Positions 32,251-41,806 are shown, numbered from the stretch's first letter. The stretch: DNA of 64,000 nucleotides from Legionella_C sp048541585 (GCF_048541585.1 NZ_CP183303.1:434001-498000), one strand, 5' to 3'. Made by a program: numbers and translations. Notes: a model not told the origin generated them from the letters alone.

Positions 32251-34633
32251 TAAATATCTCTGTATACATGGCCATTTTTATCAGCCACCGCGAGAAAATC
32301 CATGGTTAGAGACAGTAGAAAATCAAGACTCAGCAGCGCCCTATCATGACTGGAATGAGCGTATCACAGATGAATGTTATGCGCCTAATGCAGCATCTAG
32401 AATTTTAAATGCCGATGGAAAAATTACGGCAATTTCTAATAATTATGAAAAAATTAGTTTTAATTTTGGCCCAACGTTACTTTCTTGGATTAGTGAGAAA
32501 AATCCCTTATTACTTGAGTTATTACGTGAAGCAGATGCTAAAAGTCAGGAGCGATTAAATGGGCATGGTAATGCTTTAGCGCAAGCCTATAATCACATTA
32601 TTATGCCGCTAGCTAATTCACGCGATAAGTATACTCAGCTTTATTGGGGTATTAAAGATTTTGAGCATTATTTTGGCCGCAGCCCCGAGGGACTATGGTT
32701 GCCAGAAACAGCAGTTGATTTAGAAACGCTAGATATAATGAGTGAGCTAGGGATTAAGTTTACCATTCTTGCCCCCAATCAATTAAAGCAAATAAGACGT
32801 TTAAATAGTGATGAAGATTGGCATAATAATGACTTTACTATTGGTACGCCTTACCTACAACATTTACCTTCTGGCCGAACGATTACACTTTTCTTTTATG
32901 ATGGTGGTGTGTCGAAAGCCGTTGCTTTTGAAAGATTATTAACTCATGGTGAAGATTTTGCTAATCGCCTTTTAGGTGCTTTTCCACCAGAGTGGACGTC
33001 CAATACTTTAATGCATATTGCCACGGATGGTGAAACCTATGGTCATCATCACCCGCATGGTGATATGGGACTTGCTTATGCTTTGCATTATATTGAGCAT
33101 AATAGTGATGTTGAAATTGTTAACTATGGTTATTTTCTTGAGATTCAGCCCCCCGAATTTGAAGTAGAAATCTGGGAGAATTCTTCTTGGAGTTGTGCTC
33201 ATGGAATAGAGCGCTGGAAAAGTAATTGTGGTTGTAATAATGGACAAGGTTGGCACCAAGAATGGCGAGCTCCTTTACGGCAAGCACTAGATTGGTTACG
33301 TGACGCCTTAATACCGGTATTTGAAGAAAAAGTAGGCAAATTAGTTAAGGATCCCTGGGCGGCAAGGAATGATTATATTGAGGTTATTCATGATCGTAGT
33401 AAGCAGGATTCCTTCTTAGCAAAGCATGCTAAAAAGAAATTAAAGCAACATGAGCAAGAAACAATCTTAAAGTGGATGGAGCTACAACGACATGCGATGT
33501 TAATGTACACCAGCTGTGGTTGGTTTTTTGATGAACTTTCTGGTATTGAGACTGTCCAAATTATAAAATATGCTGCTCGTGTTCTGCAATTATATAAAGA
33601 ATTAACGGGTAAAAGTTATGAAGAACAATTTATTGAAAAACTAAGCCACGCACCCTCTAATTTTTCTCATTTTAAAAATGGAGCGCAACTATACAATATG
33701 TTTGTTAAGCCGCTCTGTATTGATCTATTTAATGTATCCGCTCACTTAGCAGCAACGCTACCATTTACAACTTATGAAGATAAAGTAGAAATGTTTTGTT
33801 ATGAGTGTGAGTTAATTAATGTAGATAAAGCTATTGAAGGAAAAACGCAGTTAATAAGTGGTGAATTAATAGTTACTTCTAAAATAACGTCAGAATCGCT
33901 AAGAGTTTGGTATTGGCTGTTTTATCAAGGTGATCAAAACTTAATCTGTGCAATTAAGCATCCACACAAATCGTTAGAAAAAGTGGGCGAAATTTTATAT
34001 CAGACGTTTCGGACAGGGGACGTCTTTCAAGTTGTTAAACTCTTTGATAATTATTTTGGTGAAAATACGATTTCTCTACGAGATTTATTCTATGATACAA
34101 AACTTCGAATTACGCAAGAAATCTTATCTTCATCACTAGCTGACTTAGAATTAAATTATCGCCGCTTCTTTGATGATAATGCGCCTATGATTAATTTTAT
34201 TTCTGATTTAAATATTGAATTACCGAGAACAATGAAAAGTGCACTTAATTCATTAATTAATACAGACATTGTGCATCTTTTTTCAAGTCCCGAACCTGAT
34301 ATTGCAGAGTTACAATCCATCTTTGATAAAGCTCAACGCTTAAGAGTGCGCTTAGATAAAGAAACTATTGAGTTTCATGCTAATCATATGGTACATGACA
34401 ATGCGTTAATGATTGAACAACATATTGAGGATAAAGCGTTTTTAGAATATCTCATTAAACTAATCGAGTTTGTTAAAACTAGTCCTGTTAATGTTAACTT
34501 ATGGCATATGCAGAATGAAGTTTATAAGTTATTACTTGATAATGAACAAAATCAACATAATTCGTTATTAGTAGAATTAGCTAACCAACTTGATCTGGAG
34601 ATTGAATATGCATATTCCTCTAGCCACGTATAG
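32243..34633 (+). CDS. GH57-family glycoside hydrolase with DUF3536 C-terminal domain
   Basis: The N-terminal GH57 domain starts with CIHGHFYQPPRENPWL, has the predicted nucleophile Glu155 in LWLPETAVDLETL and the predicted acid Asp262 in ATDGETYGHHHPHGD. The C-terminal 400 residues match the DUF3536 type, with SWSCAHGIERWKSNCGC and many aromatic and acidic stretches. GH57 enzymes act on alpha-glucans (amylase, pullulanase, branching enzyme), but the activity of the DUF3536 group is, as far as I know, not settled. Its place between treZ and treY suggests trimming or debranching of glucan. The GTG start at 32243 overlaps treZ by 8 bp, and its end overlaps treY by 26 bp. Confidence 0.9.
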   Translation: MTNKYLCIHGHFYQPPRENPWLETVENQDSAAPYHDWNERITDECYAPNAASRILNADGKITAISNNYEKISFNFGPTLLSWISEKNPLLLELLREADAKSQERLNGHGNALAQAYNHIIMPLANSRDKYTQLYWGIKDFEHYFGRSPEGLWLPETAVDLETLDIMSELGIKFTILAPNQLKQIRRLNSDEDWHNNDFTIGTPYLQHLPSGRTITLFFYDGGVSKAVAFERLLTHGEDFANRLLGAFPPEWTSNTLMHIATDGETYGHHHPHGDMGLAYALHYIEHNSDVEIVNYGYFLEIQPPEFEVEIWENSSWSCAHGIERWKSNCGCNNGQGWHQEWRAPLRQALDWLRDALIPVFEEKVGKLVKDPWAARNDYIEVIHDRSKQDSFLAKHAKKKLKQHEQETILKWMELQRHAMLMYTSCGWFFDELSGIETVQIIKYAARVLQLYKELTGKSYEEQFIEKLSHAPSNFSHFKNGAQLYNMFVKPLCIDLFNVSAHLAATLPFTTYEDKVEMFCYECELINVDKAIEGKTQLISGELIVTSKITSESLRVWYWLFYQGDQNLICAIKHPHKSLEKVGEILYQTFRTGDVFQVVKLFDNYFGENTISLRDLFYDTKLRITQEILSSSLADLELNYRRFFDDNAPMINFISDLNIELPRTMKSALNSLINTDIVHLFSSPEPDIAELQSIFDKAQRLRVRLDKETIEFHANHMVHDNALMIEQHIEDKAFLEYLIKLIEFVKTSPVNVNLWHMQNEVYKLLLDNEQNQHNSLLVELANQLDLEIEYAYSSSHV

Positions 34634-36875
34634 GGTTCAGCTTAATAAGGAACTACCTTTTGCAAAAATAGAGCCTTTGCTAGCGTTTTTTAAAAAGTTA
34701 GGTATTTCCGACATTTATACCTCACCTATTTTACAAGCACAGCCAGGTAGTAGTCATGGTTATGACGCAACTGATTATGAAAAAGTTAATCCTGATTTAG
34801 GTGGTTATGAAGGATTTAAGCATTTTTGTGGAGAGCTACAAAAAGAGGGTTTAGGTCTTTGTGTTGATATTGTACCTAATCATATGGCTTCCACCGAGCA
34901 TAATCGCTATTGGCAAGATGTAGTTAATAAAGGAAAGCAATCAGAGTTCGCCTTTTTATTTGATATTAACTGGTCAGGTTCCACAGCAGATAAATTAGTC
35001 TATCGTCGTTTTTTTGATATAAATGAATTAGTTTGTTTACGAGTTGAAGACCCCGATGTTTTTAATAAAACTCATCACTTGCTTTTTTCATTAATTAAAG
35101 AAAAATTAATTCAAGGGCTTCGTATTGATCATATTGATGGGTTACGAAAGCCTGAAAATTACCTGGCCTGTTTAAAAGAACATACAGGCGCTGATTTTTA
35201 TATCATTGTTGAGAAAATATTAGGATTTGATGAAACGCTACCGCAAACCTGGGAAATTTGTGGTACAACAGGCTATGATTTTTTAAATCGTTTAAATCAA
35301 GTATTAATTGATCCGGCCGGTTTAGAAAAAATTGTAGCGTATTACCAATCGATAACTCATTCGCAAAAGACAGTGGAGCAGATTCGGCAAGAGAGTATTA
35401 TTTTAGTAATTGAAAAGTTATTCAGTACAGAGTTTCAAAATTTAGTCAGTCATTTAAAAAAATTAATAAATGAGCAGGATAATGAAATAGGAATAATTTT
35501 ATTACAAATTTGTGCTTATATGCCTATTTATAGAATCTATGGTAATCAAGATTATTATCCTCTCAATGAAAAAGAATTAATTAATAATATTGCGGAAAAA
35601 GTAAACACTAAACGCCCTGATTTATTAAGAAAAATTAAACAAGTTTTATTATTAGAATTTGATGCCAGTCTTAGTGACCAACAAAAGGGACTTTGGGCGA
35701 GGTGGTTAAGTAATTGGCAAGTTTTAACCGGCCCTCTCATGGCCAAGGGATTTGAAGATACGACTTGTTATCGTTATAACGCTTTTTTATCGCTCAATGA
35801 AGTAGGAAGTTCACCTGAATATTATGAACGGGCAGGGCAGCTTGCTGATTTTCATTCCTATAACAAGCTTAAACAAGAAAAATGGCCTTATAGTTTAAAT
35901 GCTACTTCAACTCATGATACCAAGCGTAGTGAAGATGTACGAGCAAGACTAAATATTTTAAGTGAAATTAGTGAAGAATGGACAGCACTATTAAAACAAT
36001 GGATTGAACATAATGAGTCAAAGAAAACGACTGTTAATCGAATGTTAGCGCCTGATATTAACGATGAAGTAATGCTTTATCAAACATTAATAGGTGTTTG
36101 GCCTCTTAATATGACTCAAGCTAATATCAATCAAAGTTTTAAAGATCGTATTTATAACTATTTAACCAAAGCATTAAGAGAGAGAAAAAGCCATACTACT
36201 TGGTTTGCACCTAATGCGAGTTATGAGAAAGCTGTAGTTAATTTTTTTGAATCTTTACTTAAGGATGATTGGTTTTTAAATAATTTTATAACTTTCCAAA
36301 AAAGAGTAGCCTTTTTTGGTGTTTACAATTCTTTAACTCAAGTTGTTTTAAAAATAACGGCACCGGGTATCCCTGATTTTTATCAAGGTTCAGAAGAGTT
36401 TATTTTTAATTTAGTCGATCCAGATAATCGACATCCGGTGGATTATAGTCATATTACTTCTTTAACCAGTGATGAGCCTTTAGCTGACTTATTAAAAAGA
36501 TGGGAAGATGGTCGGATTAAATTAAATACGACACGTAAGCTTTTAGAAATCAGGCAGCGCTTTAACAATGTCTTTATGCACGGCAACTATATTCCTTTAG
36601 AAGTACAAGGTAATTTGGCAAAACATGTGGTTGCTTTTGCCAGAGAATTTGATAATACCTCTATCATCGTTGTTAGCTTCCGCTGGGTAAGCAAGTTAAT
36701 TCAGCCTTTTACGACTTGGTCTAATACTGCATTTAATGAAGATGATAAAATCATTTTACCCAAAATGTATAAACGTCAATTTCATTCTCTTTTAACGGGC
36801 GATGAAATTGCTAATCAGGATGATTCTATTTGTCTAAGCGACGTTTTTGCCAAGTTACCTTTTAATATTCTTTAA
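34608..36875 (+). CDS. treY: Malto-oligosyltrehalose synthase
   Basis: TreY converts the reducing-end alpha-1,4 bond of a maltodextrin to alpha-1,1, forming a trehalose end. Family motifs are TYRVQLNKELPF at the start, the PGSSHGYDATDY loop, VDIVPNHMAST, nucleophile Asp174 in LRIDHIDGLRKP, acid Glu202 in IIVEKILGFDE, SLNATSTHDTKRSEDVRARL and APGIPDFYQGSEE near the end. The length is 755 aa. The ATG at 34608 is used because GGAG is 7 nt upstream; an in-frame TTG at 34590 exists. This is the last gene of the cluster. Confidence 0.95.
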   Translation: MHIPLATYRVQLNKELPFAKIEPLLAFFKKLGISDIYTSPILQAQPGSSHGYDATDYEKVNPDLGGYEGFKHFCGELQKEGLGLCVDIVPNHMASTEHNRYWQDVVNKGKQSEFAFLFDINWSGSTADKLVYRRFFDINELVCLRVEDPDVFNKTHHLLFSLIKEKLIQGLRIDHIDGLRKPENYLACLKEHTGADFYIIVEKILGFDETLPQTWEICGTTGYDFLNRLNQVLIDPAGLEKIVAYYQSITHSQKTVEQIRQESIILVIEKLFSTEFQNLVSHLKKLINEQDNEIGIILLQICAYMPIYRIYGNQDYYPLNEKELINNIAEKVNTKRPDLLRKIKQVLLLEFDASLSDQQKGLWARWLSNWQVLTGPLMAKGFEDTTCYRYNAFLSLNEVGSSPEYYERAGQLADFHSYNKLKQEKWPYSLNATSTHDTKRSEDVRARLNILSEISEEWTALLKQWIEHNESKKTTVNRMLAPDINDEVMLYQTLIGVWPLNMTQANINQSFKDRIYNYLTKALRERKSHTTWFAPNASYEKAVVNFFESLLKDDWFLNNFITFQKRVAFFGVYNSLTQVVLKITAPGIPDFYQGSEEFIFNLVDPDNRHPVDYSHITSLTSDEPLADLLKRWEDGRIKLNTTRKLLEIRQRFNNVFMHGNYIPLEVQGNLAKHVVAFAREFDNTSIIVVSFRWVSKLIQPFTTWSNTAFNEDDKIILPKMYKRQFHSLLTGDEIANQDDSICLSDVFAKLPFNIL

Positions 36876-37296
36876 GGTTTATCTGTTTTAAATAATGATT
36901 ATAACCTGAGTGAAACAAAGTGACGTCCAGGTTACGGTCCTACGGACAAGCTTCCTTATTACATCTATTTAAATCAGCTTAAAATTTATATTAGACCTCT
37001 TGCCTAACCTGTTTATTTTACGCGATTACTGTGTTGCAAGGTTTCCTCGGGTGCTCATTTACGCCATGTAAACTCCGCTCCTCAAAACCCTTGCGCTTTG
37101 CACTCACGCAAAATAAACAGGTTAGGCAAGAGGTCTATTGTTGTAGTCTTTATAGTACCTCATAAAGCTCTCTATACGCTTTTGTTTATTACTGAAGGCA
37201 TGCATTAAATATGTGTAAATAACTTAATAAATGCATAATATTTGTACACTAAAATTTAATTAAAGATTAGTTTTTTTAGTACAGACAGGATTTCAA
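36876..37296. other. Intergenic region after treY
   Basis: No gene is visible. A short hairpin (TAACCTG at 36902-36908 with CAGGTTA at 36928-36934, followed by GTCC-TAC-GGAC at 36937-36947) lies just after treY and may end the operon, though it lacks a clear T run. The MITE-like element at 36993-37136 fills the centre. The last 150 bp are AT-rich and should hold the promoter of the ankyrin gene. Confidence 0.5.
36993..37136. mobile_element. MITE-like element with 27-bp perfect terminal inverted repeats
   Basis: The first 27 bases (AGACCTCTTGCCTAACCTGT then TTATTTT) are exactly the reverse complement of the last 27. The 144-bp element has a 90-bp GC-richer centre with no reading frame. It shares the outer motif AAAATT(T/A)ATATTAGACCTCTT with 42611-42632, suggesting a family of non-autonomous elements in this genome. 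Confidence 0.82.
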
Positions 37297-39483
37297 ATGT
37301 CAGTCCACGCAGCGCTGTTTAATTTATATTATGCCTTGGGATATCCGTCTAATATTGAAGGATTATGTCATGGCTTTGCTATACGTTGGTTAGAGGCATC
37401 TTTGTTAGGTGAAGAAGAGTTACAACGTTTTGAGAGGCGAATTCATTATATTGCTTCAATGCCAACGGAAGAACTAATTGCAGTGATTAATCACACAACT
37501 GCAAAACAAGGTCAAAATTTAACTGCTTTAGATCGGAATATACTTGAAATATTAAGCTTTTTTGATAGTTTAGCGTTGTTCCATATGCCACATAGGTGGC
37601 CTGCTATAATCAATAACCCTCACATACGCCAACATGAGATTGAAAATAGCTCGCCTATGGCTTCTTCGGAGGCCATCCATAAAAAAGGTGGACTAAAAGA
37701 ATTACATTCAGCTGCTCTAATATTAACAGAAGCAGAAATTGCAGATTATCTAGATAAATTAGGGGTTCTTTTTGAAACCTCAGCAGTACTTTCTAAAGAC
37801 CCAATAGCGCTCTTGTTAGGTGGGGAAGATCACAGTATTGGCTTAACTTATCAACCAGGATATGGCTGGAATTGTGGTGATATTAACCAGAAGTTAGAGC
37901 CTCCTATAGAGAAAAGTCAATTAGTAAAAGCAATTAAAAAAGCCTTTGAACAAAAAAATGACAGTTTTTTCACGGCTTTTAATGTTAAGGTGTTATTAAC
38001 TAAAAATGATCCACGTTGTGAAGCTTTACAAGCTGGACTACAAGCATTAAAAATTACTTATCCTATTACCGAAGATGTTGCACGTCGCCGGACTGGGACT
38101 GTCAATTTATTATATATCGCTGCTAAATATGGACTACTAGAAGAGGTTGAAGCATTAATTGCAGCCGGTGCGGATTTAAACCTAACAGATAGTAAAGGGG
38201 GAAACTCACTTACTATTGCGACAATTAATAATTATGACGCTATAATTAAGCTATTAATTAAAAATAAGGCAAATTTAAATCCAGTCGCTACTGATAATCT
38301 AACACCTATTGGGTTTGCCGCTTATTATAATAATCCTATTATCGTTGAGCTACTAGCTAAAGCAGGGGCTAACCTAAACCATAGGGATAATAGGGGGGCA
38401 ACACCTATTTGGCTTGCCGCTTCTAAAGGTCACGCTGCTACTGTAGAAGTTTTAGTTGAAGCGGAAGCCGATTTAGCTATACCTAATGTAGATGGTGTAC
38501 CGCCTATCTGTATAGCAGCTTTTAATGGTCATACATCAGTTATAGAAGTCTTTACAAAATATAAAGATGATGTAGACCTAAATCAAACTGATAAGGATGG
38601 CGAAACACCTATTTGGCTTGCTGCTTGTAATAACCAACCTGCCATTATTCAGCTGTTAGCTCAGGAAGGGGCCGATGTGGATCAAGTAAATAGCAACGGA
38701 GAATCACCTATCTTGATTGCTGCTTTAAATGGTCATGCTGCAGCTATAGAGGCATTGGTAAAAGCCGGTGCTAGTCTACAAGCTGATATTGTAATACCTC
38801 CACCCATTTGTATTGCCGTTAATAAGGGTTATATTGATGTTGTTGAGGTATTAATCCGAGCTGGTGTTGATTTTAATCAAGCAGATAAAAGCGGATTTAC
38901 GCCTATTTGGATTGCAGCTGATAGGGGGCATCCTATTATTGTCAACCAATTAGCTCAAGCAGGTGCAGATGTAAATTCAATGTGTGGCGGTAAAACACCA
39001 ATTTTCATTGCCGCACAGATGGGCAATCAATCAACAGTCGAAGAGTTATTATTAGCTCAAGCTGATTTTAATATTCCTCTGCGCTTAACAGTCGATGAAT
39101 TACAAGAGTGGGCTAGAAAGGAAAACTATCCCATAAACCAACGTTTACATTTATTATGTGATGGCAAGCATGAAATGGATTATGTTTCAATTACTCCCTA
39201 TCAAATTGCCAGAATTATGGGGCATTTTGAAATTGCGGCACTCATTAAAGAGAAATATGATTTACAAAAAGAGCGGCCTAGTCCTGCAAAGCGCAAATGC
39301 CTTAATCTATCTTCGATAGAACGCCAGGAAGTTACTGATAACAAAATGCCACTTAAATTAAAATACAAGCAAAGTCATAAGGAAAAACGTAGACGACCTG
39401 AGCAGGCTTTTTTCGCTGAAGAAGGTAAGAATAATCCAGGTATAGCAAATGATGAAGATTTAGGTAAACGACTTGGTGCATAA
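37297..39483 (+). CDS. Ankyrin-repeat protein with possible papain-like N-terminal domain; candidate secreted effector
   Basis: Residues about 268-625 form roughly ten ankyrin repeats, recognised by repeated TPIWLAA...GH...VE.L..AGAD blocks. The first 230 residues have a pattern found in papain-like/YopT-like cysteine proteases: Cys24 in GLCHGFAIRW, His179 in DHSIGLTY, then GWNCGDIN (Asp195, Asn197). This assignment rests on motif spacing only. The C-terminus is basic (PAKRK, KEKRRRPEQ) and then acidic (FFAEEGKNNPGIANDEDLG), a composition seen in Dot/Icm substrates. Ankyrin effectors are common in Legionella, and some are reported to have cysteine-protease-like domains. It is a single gene preceded by a MITE. 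Confidence 0.8.
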   Translation: MSVHAALFNLYYALGYPSNIEGLCHGFAIRWLEASLLGEEELQRFERRIHYIASMPTEELIAVINHTTAKQGQNLTALDRNILEILSFFDSLALFHMPHRWPAIINNPHIRQHEIENSSPMASSEAIHKKGGLKELHSAALILTEAEIADYLDKLGVLFETSAVLSKDPIALLLGGEDHSIGLTYQPGYGWNCGDINQKLEPPIEKSQLVKAIKKAFEQKNDSFFTAFNVKVLLTKNDPRCEALQAGLQALKITYPITEDVARRRTGTVNLLYIAAKYGLLEEVEALIAAGADLNLTDSKGGNSLTIATINNYDAIIKLLIKNKANLNPVATDNLTPIGFAAYYNNPIIVELLAKAGANLNHRDNRGATPIWLAASKGHAATVEVLVEAEADLAIPNVDGVPPICIAAFNGHTSVIEVFTKYKDDVDLNQTDKDGETPIWLAACNNQPAIIQLLAQEGADVDQVNSNGESPILIAALNGHAAAIEALVKAGASLQADIVIPPPICIAVNKGYIDVVEVLIRAGVDFNQADKSGFTPIWIAADRGHPIIVNQLAQAGADVNSMCGGKTPIFIAAQMGNQSTVEELLLAQADFNIPLRLTVDELQEWARKENYPINQRLHLLCDGKHEMDYVSITPYQIARIMGHFEIAALIKEKYDLQKERPSPAKRKCLNLSSIERQEVTDNKMPLKLKYKQSHKEKRRRPEQAFFAEEGKNNPGIANDEDLGKRLGA

Positions 39484-39548
39484 CTTCTATATTAAGCTTT
39501 ATAAGTTAAGGATGTTGAACTTTAAAGATAGGTTTAAGAAAAAGTTCC

Positions 39549-40046
39549 TTATTCAAATAATTTAAGATACTCACCATAGCCTTCCTCAACTAATTTGTCT
39601 TTGGGGATAAATTTAAGAGCAGCTGAGTTGATACAATATCGTAAGCCTCCTTTATCAACTGGACCGTCATTAAAAAGGTGGCCTAGATGGGAGTTTCCCT
39701 TTACGGAGCGAATCTCTATTCGAGACATGCCTAAAGAAAGGTCATTTTTTTCATAAATATTTTTCGCATTAATTGGTTTGGTGAAACTTGGCCAACCGGT
39801 ACCTGAGTCAAATTTATCTTTAGAGGAAAACAAAACTTCGCCAGACTGAATATCTACATAAATGCCTTCTGCATGATTATTCCAGTAGGCATTATCAAAG
39901 GGGGGCTCAGTACCATTTTGTTGCGTTACGTATTTTTGCATCTCAGTTAAGGGTGTACTTTCTTTATTAGGAATTGTATGGCCAAATGCGTTCACATAAC
40001 CTAATCCCATCATTGATAGAAAGGCTAAAAAAATAGATTTATTCAT
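39549..40046 (-). CDS. msrB: Exported peptide-methionine (R)-S-oxide reductase
   Basis: MsrB repairs methionine-R-sulfoxide in proteins. The mature part shows FDNAYWNNHAEGIYVDI, SKDKFDSGTGWPSFTKPI, HLGHLFNDGP and the catalytic cysteine in LRYCINSAALKF (Cys138 from the ATG at 40046). It lacks the CxxC zinc pairs of many MsrB proteins. The N-terminus is a signal peptide (MNKSIFLAFLSMMGLGYVNA), so it acts in the periplasm. GGAG lies 7 nt before the ATG, which is one base beyond the stop of the DipZ-like gene upstream, so the two are translationally linked; that partner probably supplies electrons. Confidence 0.92.
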   Translation of the reverse strand: MNKSIFLAFLSMMGLGYVNAFGHTIPNKESTPLTEMQKYVTQQNGTEPPFDNAYWNNHAEGIYVDIQSGEVLFSSKDKFDSGTGWPSFTKPINAKNIYEKNDLSLGMSRIEIRSVKGNSHLGHLFNDGPVDKGGLRYCINSAALKFIPKDKLVEEGYGEYLKLFE

Positions 40047-40047
40047 T

Positions 40048-41628
40048 CTATTCTCCAAAAGTAAAAGCGTAAGCCTCGAGCCTTGGGGCGGTCGCAGTGA
40101 TTTCGAGCAATCCTTGTTTTAAACCTTGTTGATTAATTAAAGTATAGAGTTTATGTTGGTCAATAAGCAGTTTACCGACTAGTTTGCCATTGAGTTTAAT
40201 GGTTATCTCGACAGGTTTTCCTTTAGGCGCTCCCATAACAAGAAACACCTTACCGGCGTTAAAATGTAATTGTAATTTAGCCCCTGCCTCTTCAGCGACT
40301 ATACGTTCCTCTTCTATGCGCCATTTTCCTAACAGGCGCCAATGATTAAGCGGTAATGGTTCTAAACCAGTGCTGAAATTGCTTTGACGAGCGCTGCCTA
40401 AGTAGGTTTCTGGTGTTTGTAGAGCGCTATAAACAACAGCATCAGGTGCCATAGTCATTTTATTTAAACTTAGCAAAGTGCGAATATTATTCTCGGTAAT
40501 TCCATAATCGCCTTCGCCAAAATGAGTGTAAATAATACGGCCTTTTTGATCTATCAGGTAATGCGCTGGCCAATAACGATTATTAAAGTTTGTCCAGATA
40601 TCAAGATTATTATCAAGCACTACAGGATAGTTAATATGATAGGTAGCAATAGCGTTCTCAACATTTTTTTTGTTTTTTTCAAATTCAAATTCGGGGGCAT
40701 GAACACCAATGATGACCAGGCCCTTATCTCGGTATTTGCTATCCCAGTTAGTGAGAAATGGTAAGGTGCGGATACAATTGATACAAGAATAAGTCCAGAA
40801 GTCGATCAATACGACTTTTCCTTTGAGTTTTGCCATAGTGAGCGGTGGACTGTTAATCCAGACACCGTTGATGGGAAATTCAGGCGCCTGATAGGGCTTT
40901 GAAAGTGGGTCGATAAGACTATTTTGTGTGCTAGCGATAGGCACTTCTCTTTTTTCTTCTAGCCATGATTGTATATCCACCCCAGAGGCAATCAATATAA
41001 CAGCCAGTAGAATGATTACACCAAAAGCTTTTCGTATGGTCTCAGCGTGGCGCGTGAAAAATCCCAGTTTACCAACTATTTTCCTGCCTAAAAGAGCAAT
41101 AACCAGCATCGGTATGCCTGCTCCTACGGCAAAGGAAGCTATTAGAAAAAATGCTTGTAGGTCGCTTTGTTGGCGGATAATTTGCACTAGCACTGCAGCA
41201 AGAATGGGTCCGGCGCAAGGTGTCCAGACAAGCCCAATTAATACACCAATAAAAAGGCCACTAAAGAAGCCTTCTTTTGCATTAGTTGATAAATTGCTGC
41301 CCATATTTGCAAAACGTTGCGTTAACAGACTAAATTTCAATGACAACTTTTTCGATAAGAGGATTAGGCCAAACAGCGCAAGCAATAAAAGTGAGGCGTA
41401 TTTAATGTAATCAAGATTAAGATGAAGGGTCGCTACCAGCTGGCGCGACAGGAGTGCAAACAAAGTAAATGCCACAACAAAGCCAACAATGATACCAAAA
41501 GGTCGCTTCCGGCCGCCTTCAACGGAGCCAGCGAGCACCAGCGGCAATACTGGTAGTATACAAGGCGAGGCAATCAGTGCTAACCCTTCTAGAAAGGATA
41601 AGCCAATTTCAACGAGACTGATGCTCAT
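40048..41628 (-). CDS. DipZ/DsbD-type transmembrane thiol reductase with thioredoxin domain
   Basis: This protein would carry reducing power from the cytosol to the periplasm. Residues 1-225 form a CcdA-type membrane domain with the two essential cysteines in ASPCILPVLPLVLAG and WTPCAGPILAAVL. Residues about 245-400 are a TlpA/thioredoxin-like domain with the redox pair YSCINCIRTL. The final 120 residues are a beta-rich domain like that of DipZ proteins. The order differs from classic DsbD, which has an N-terminal alpha domain. It is the upstream partner of the exported MsrB, with one base between them. Confidence 0.88.
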   Translation of the reverse strand: MSISLVEIGLSFLEGLALIASPCILPVLPLVLAGSVEGGRKRPFGIIVGFVVAFTLFALLSRQLVATLHLNLDYIKYASLLLLALFGLILLSKKLSLKFSLLTQRFANMGSNLSTNAKEGFFSGLFIGVLIGLVWTPCAGPILAAVLVQIIRQQSDLQAFFLIASFAVGAGIPMLVIALLGRKIVGKLGFFTRHAETIRKAFGVIILLAVILIASGVDIQSWLEEKREVPIASTQNSLIDPLSKPYQAPEFPINGVWINSPPLTMAKLKGKVVLIDFWTYSCINCIRTLPFLTNWDSKYRDKGLVIIGVHAPEFEFEKNKKNVENAIATYHINYPVVLDNNLDIWTNFNNRYWPAHYLIDQKGRIIYTHFGEGDYGITENNIRTLLSLNKMTMAPDAVVYSALQTPETYLGSARQSNFSTGLEPLPLNHWRLLGKWRIEEERIVAEEAGAKLQLHFNAGKVFLVMGAPKGKPVEITIKLNGKLVGKLLIDQHKLYTLINQQGLKQGLLEITATAPRLEAYAFTFGE

Positions 41629-41806
41629 TTTCCTCTCATTTTGGTTGATTATATTTAATTATAACACCCATTCTTATAGCTGTTTAAGGCTACCTTTCTT
41701 GCCGCTCTTTCTAGAAATAGGTGGATACGGAGAATACCTGCTACCTAGAGCTAATTTAATAAATTTGGCAAAAGGAAGTCTTAAAAAATAGCTTCTGCGT
41801 CCATGA

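Noticed and set aside
40522..41791. Plus-strand frames opposite the DipZ gene
   Set aside because: They lie antisense to a clearly coding frame with membrane and thioredoxin motifs.
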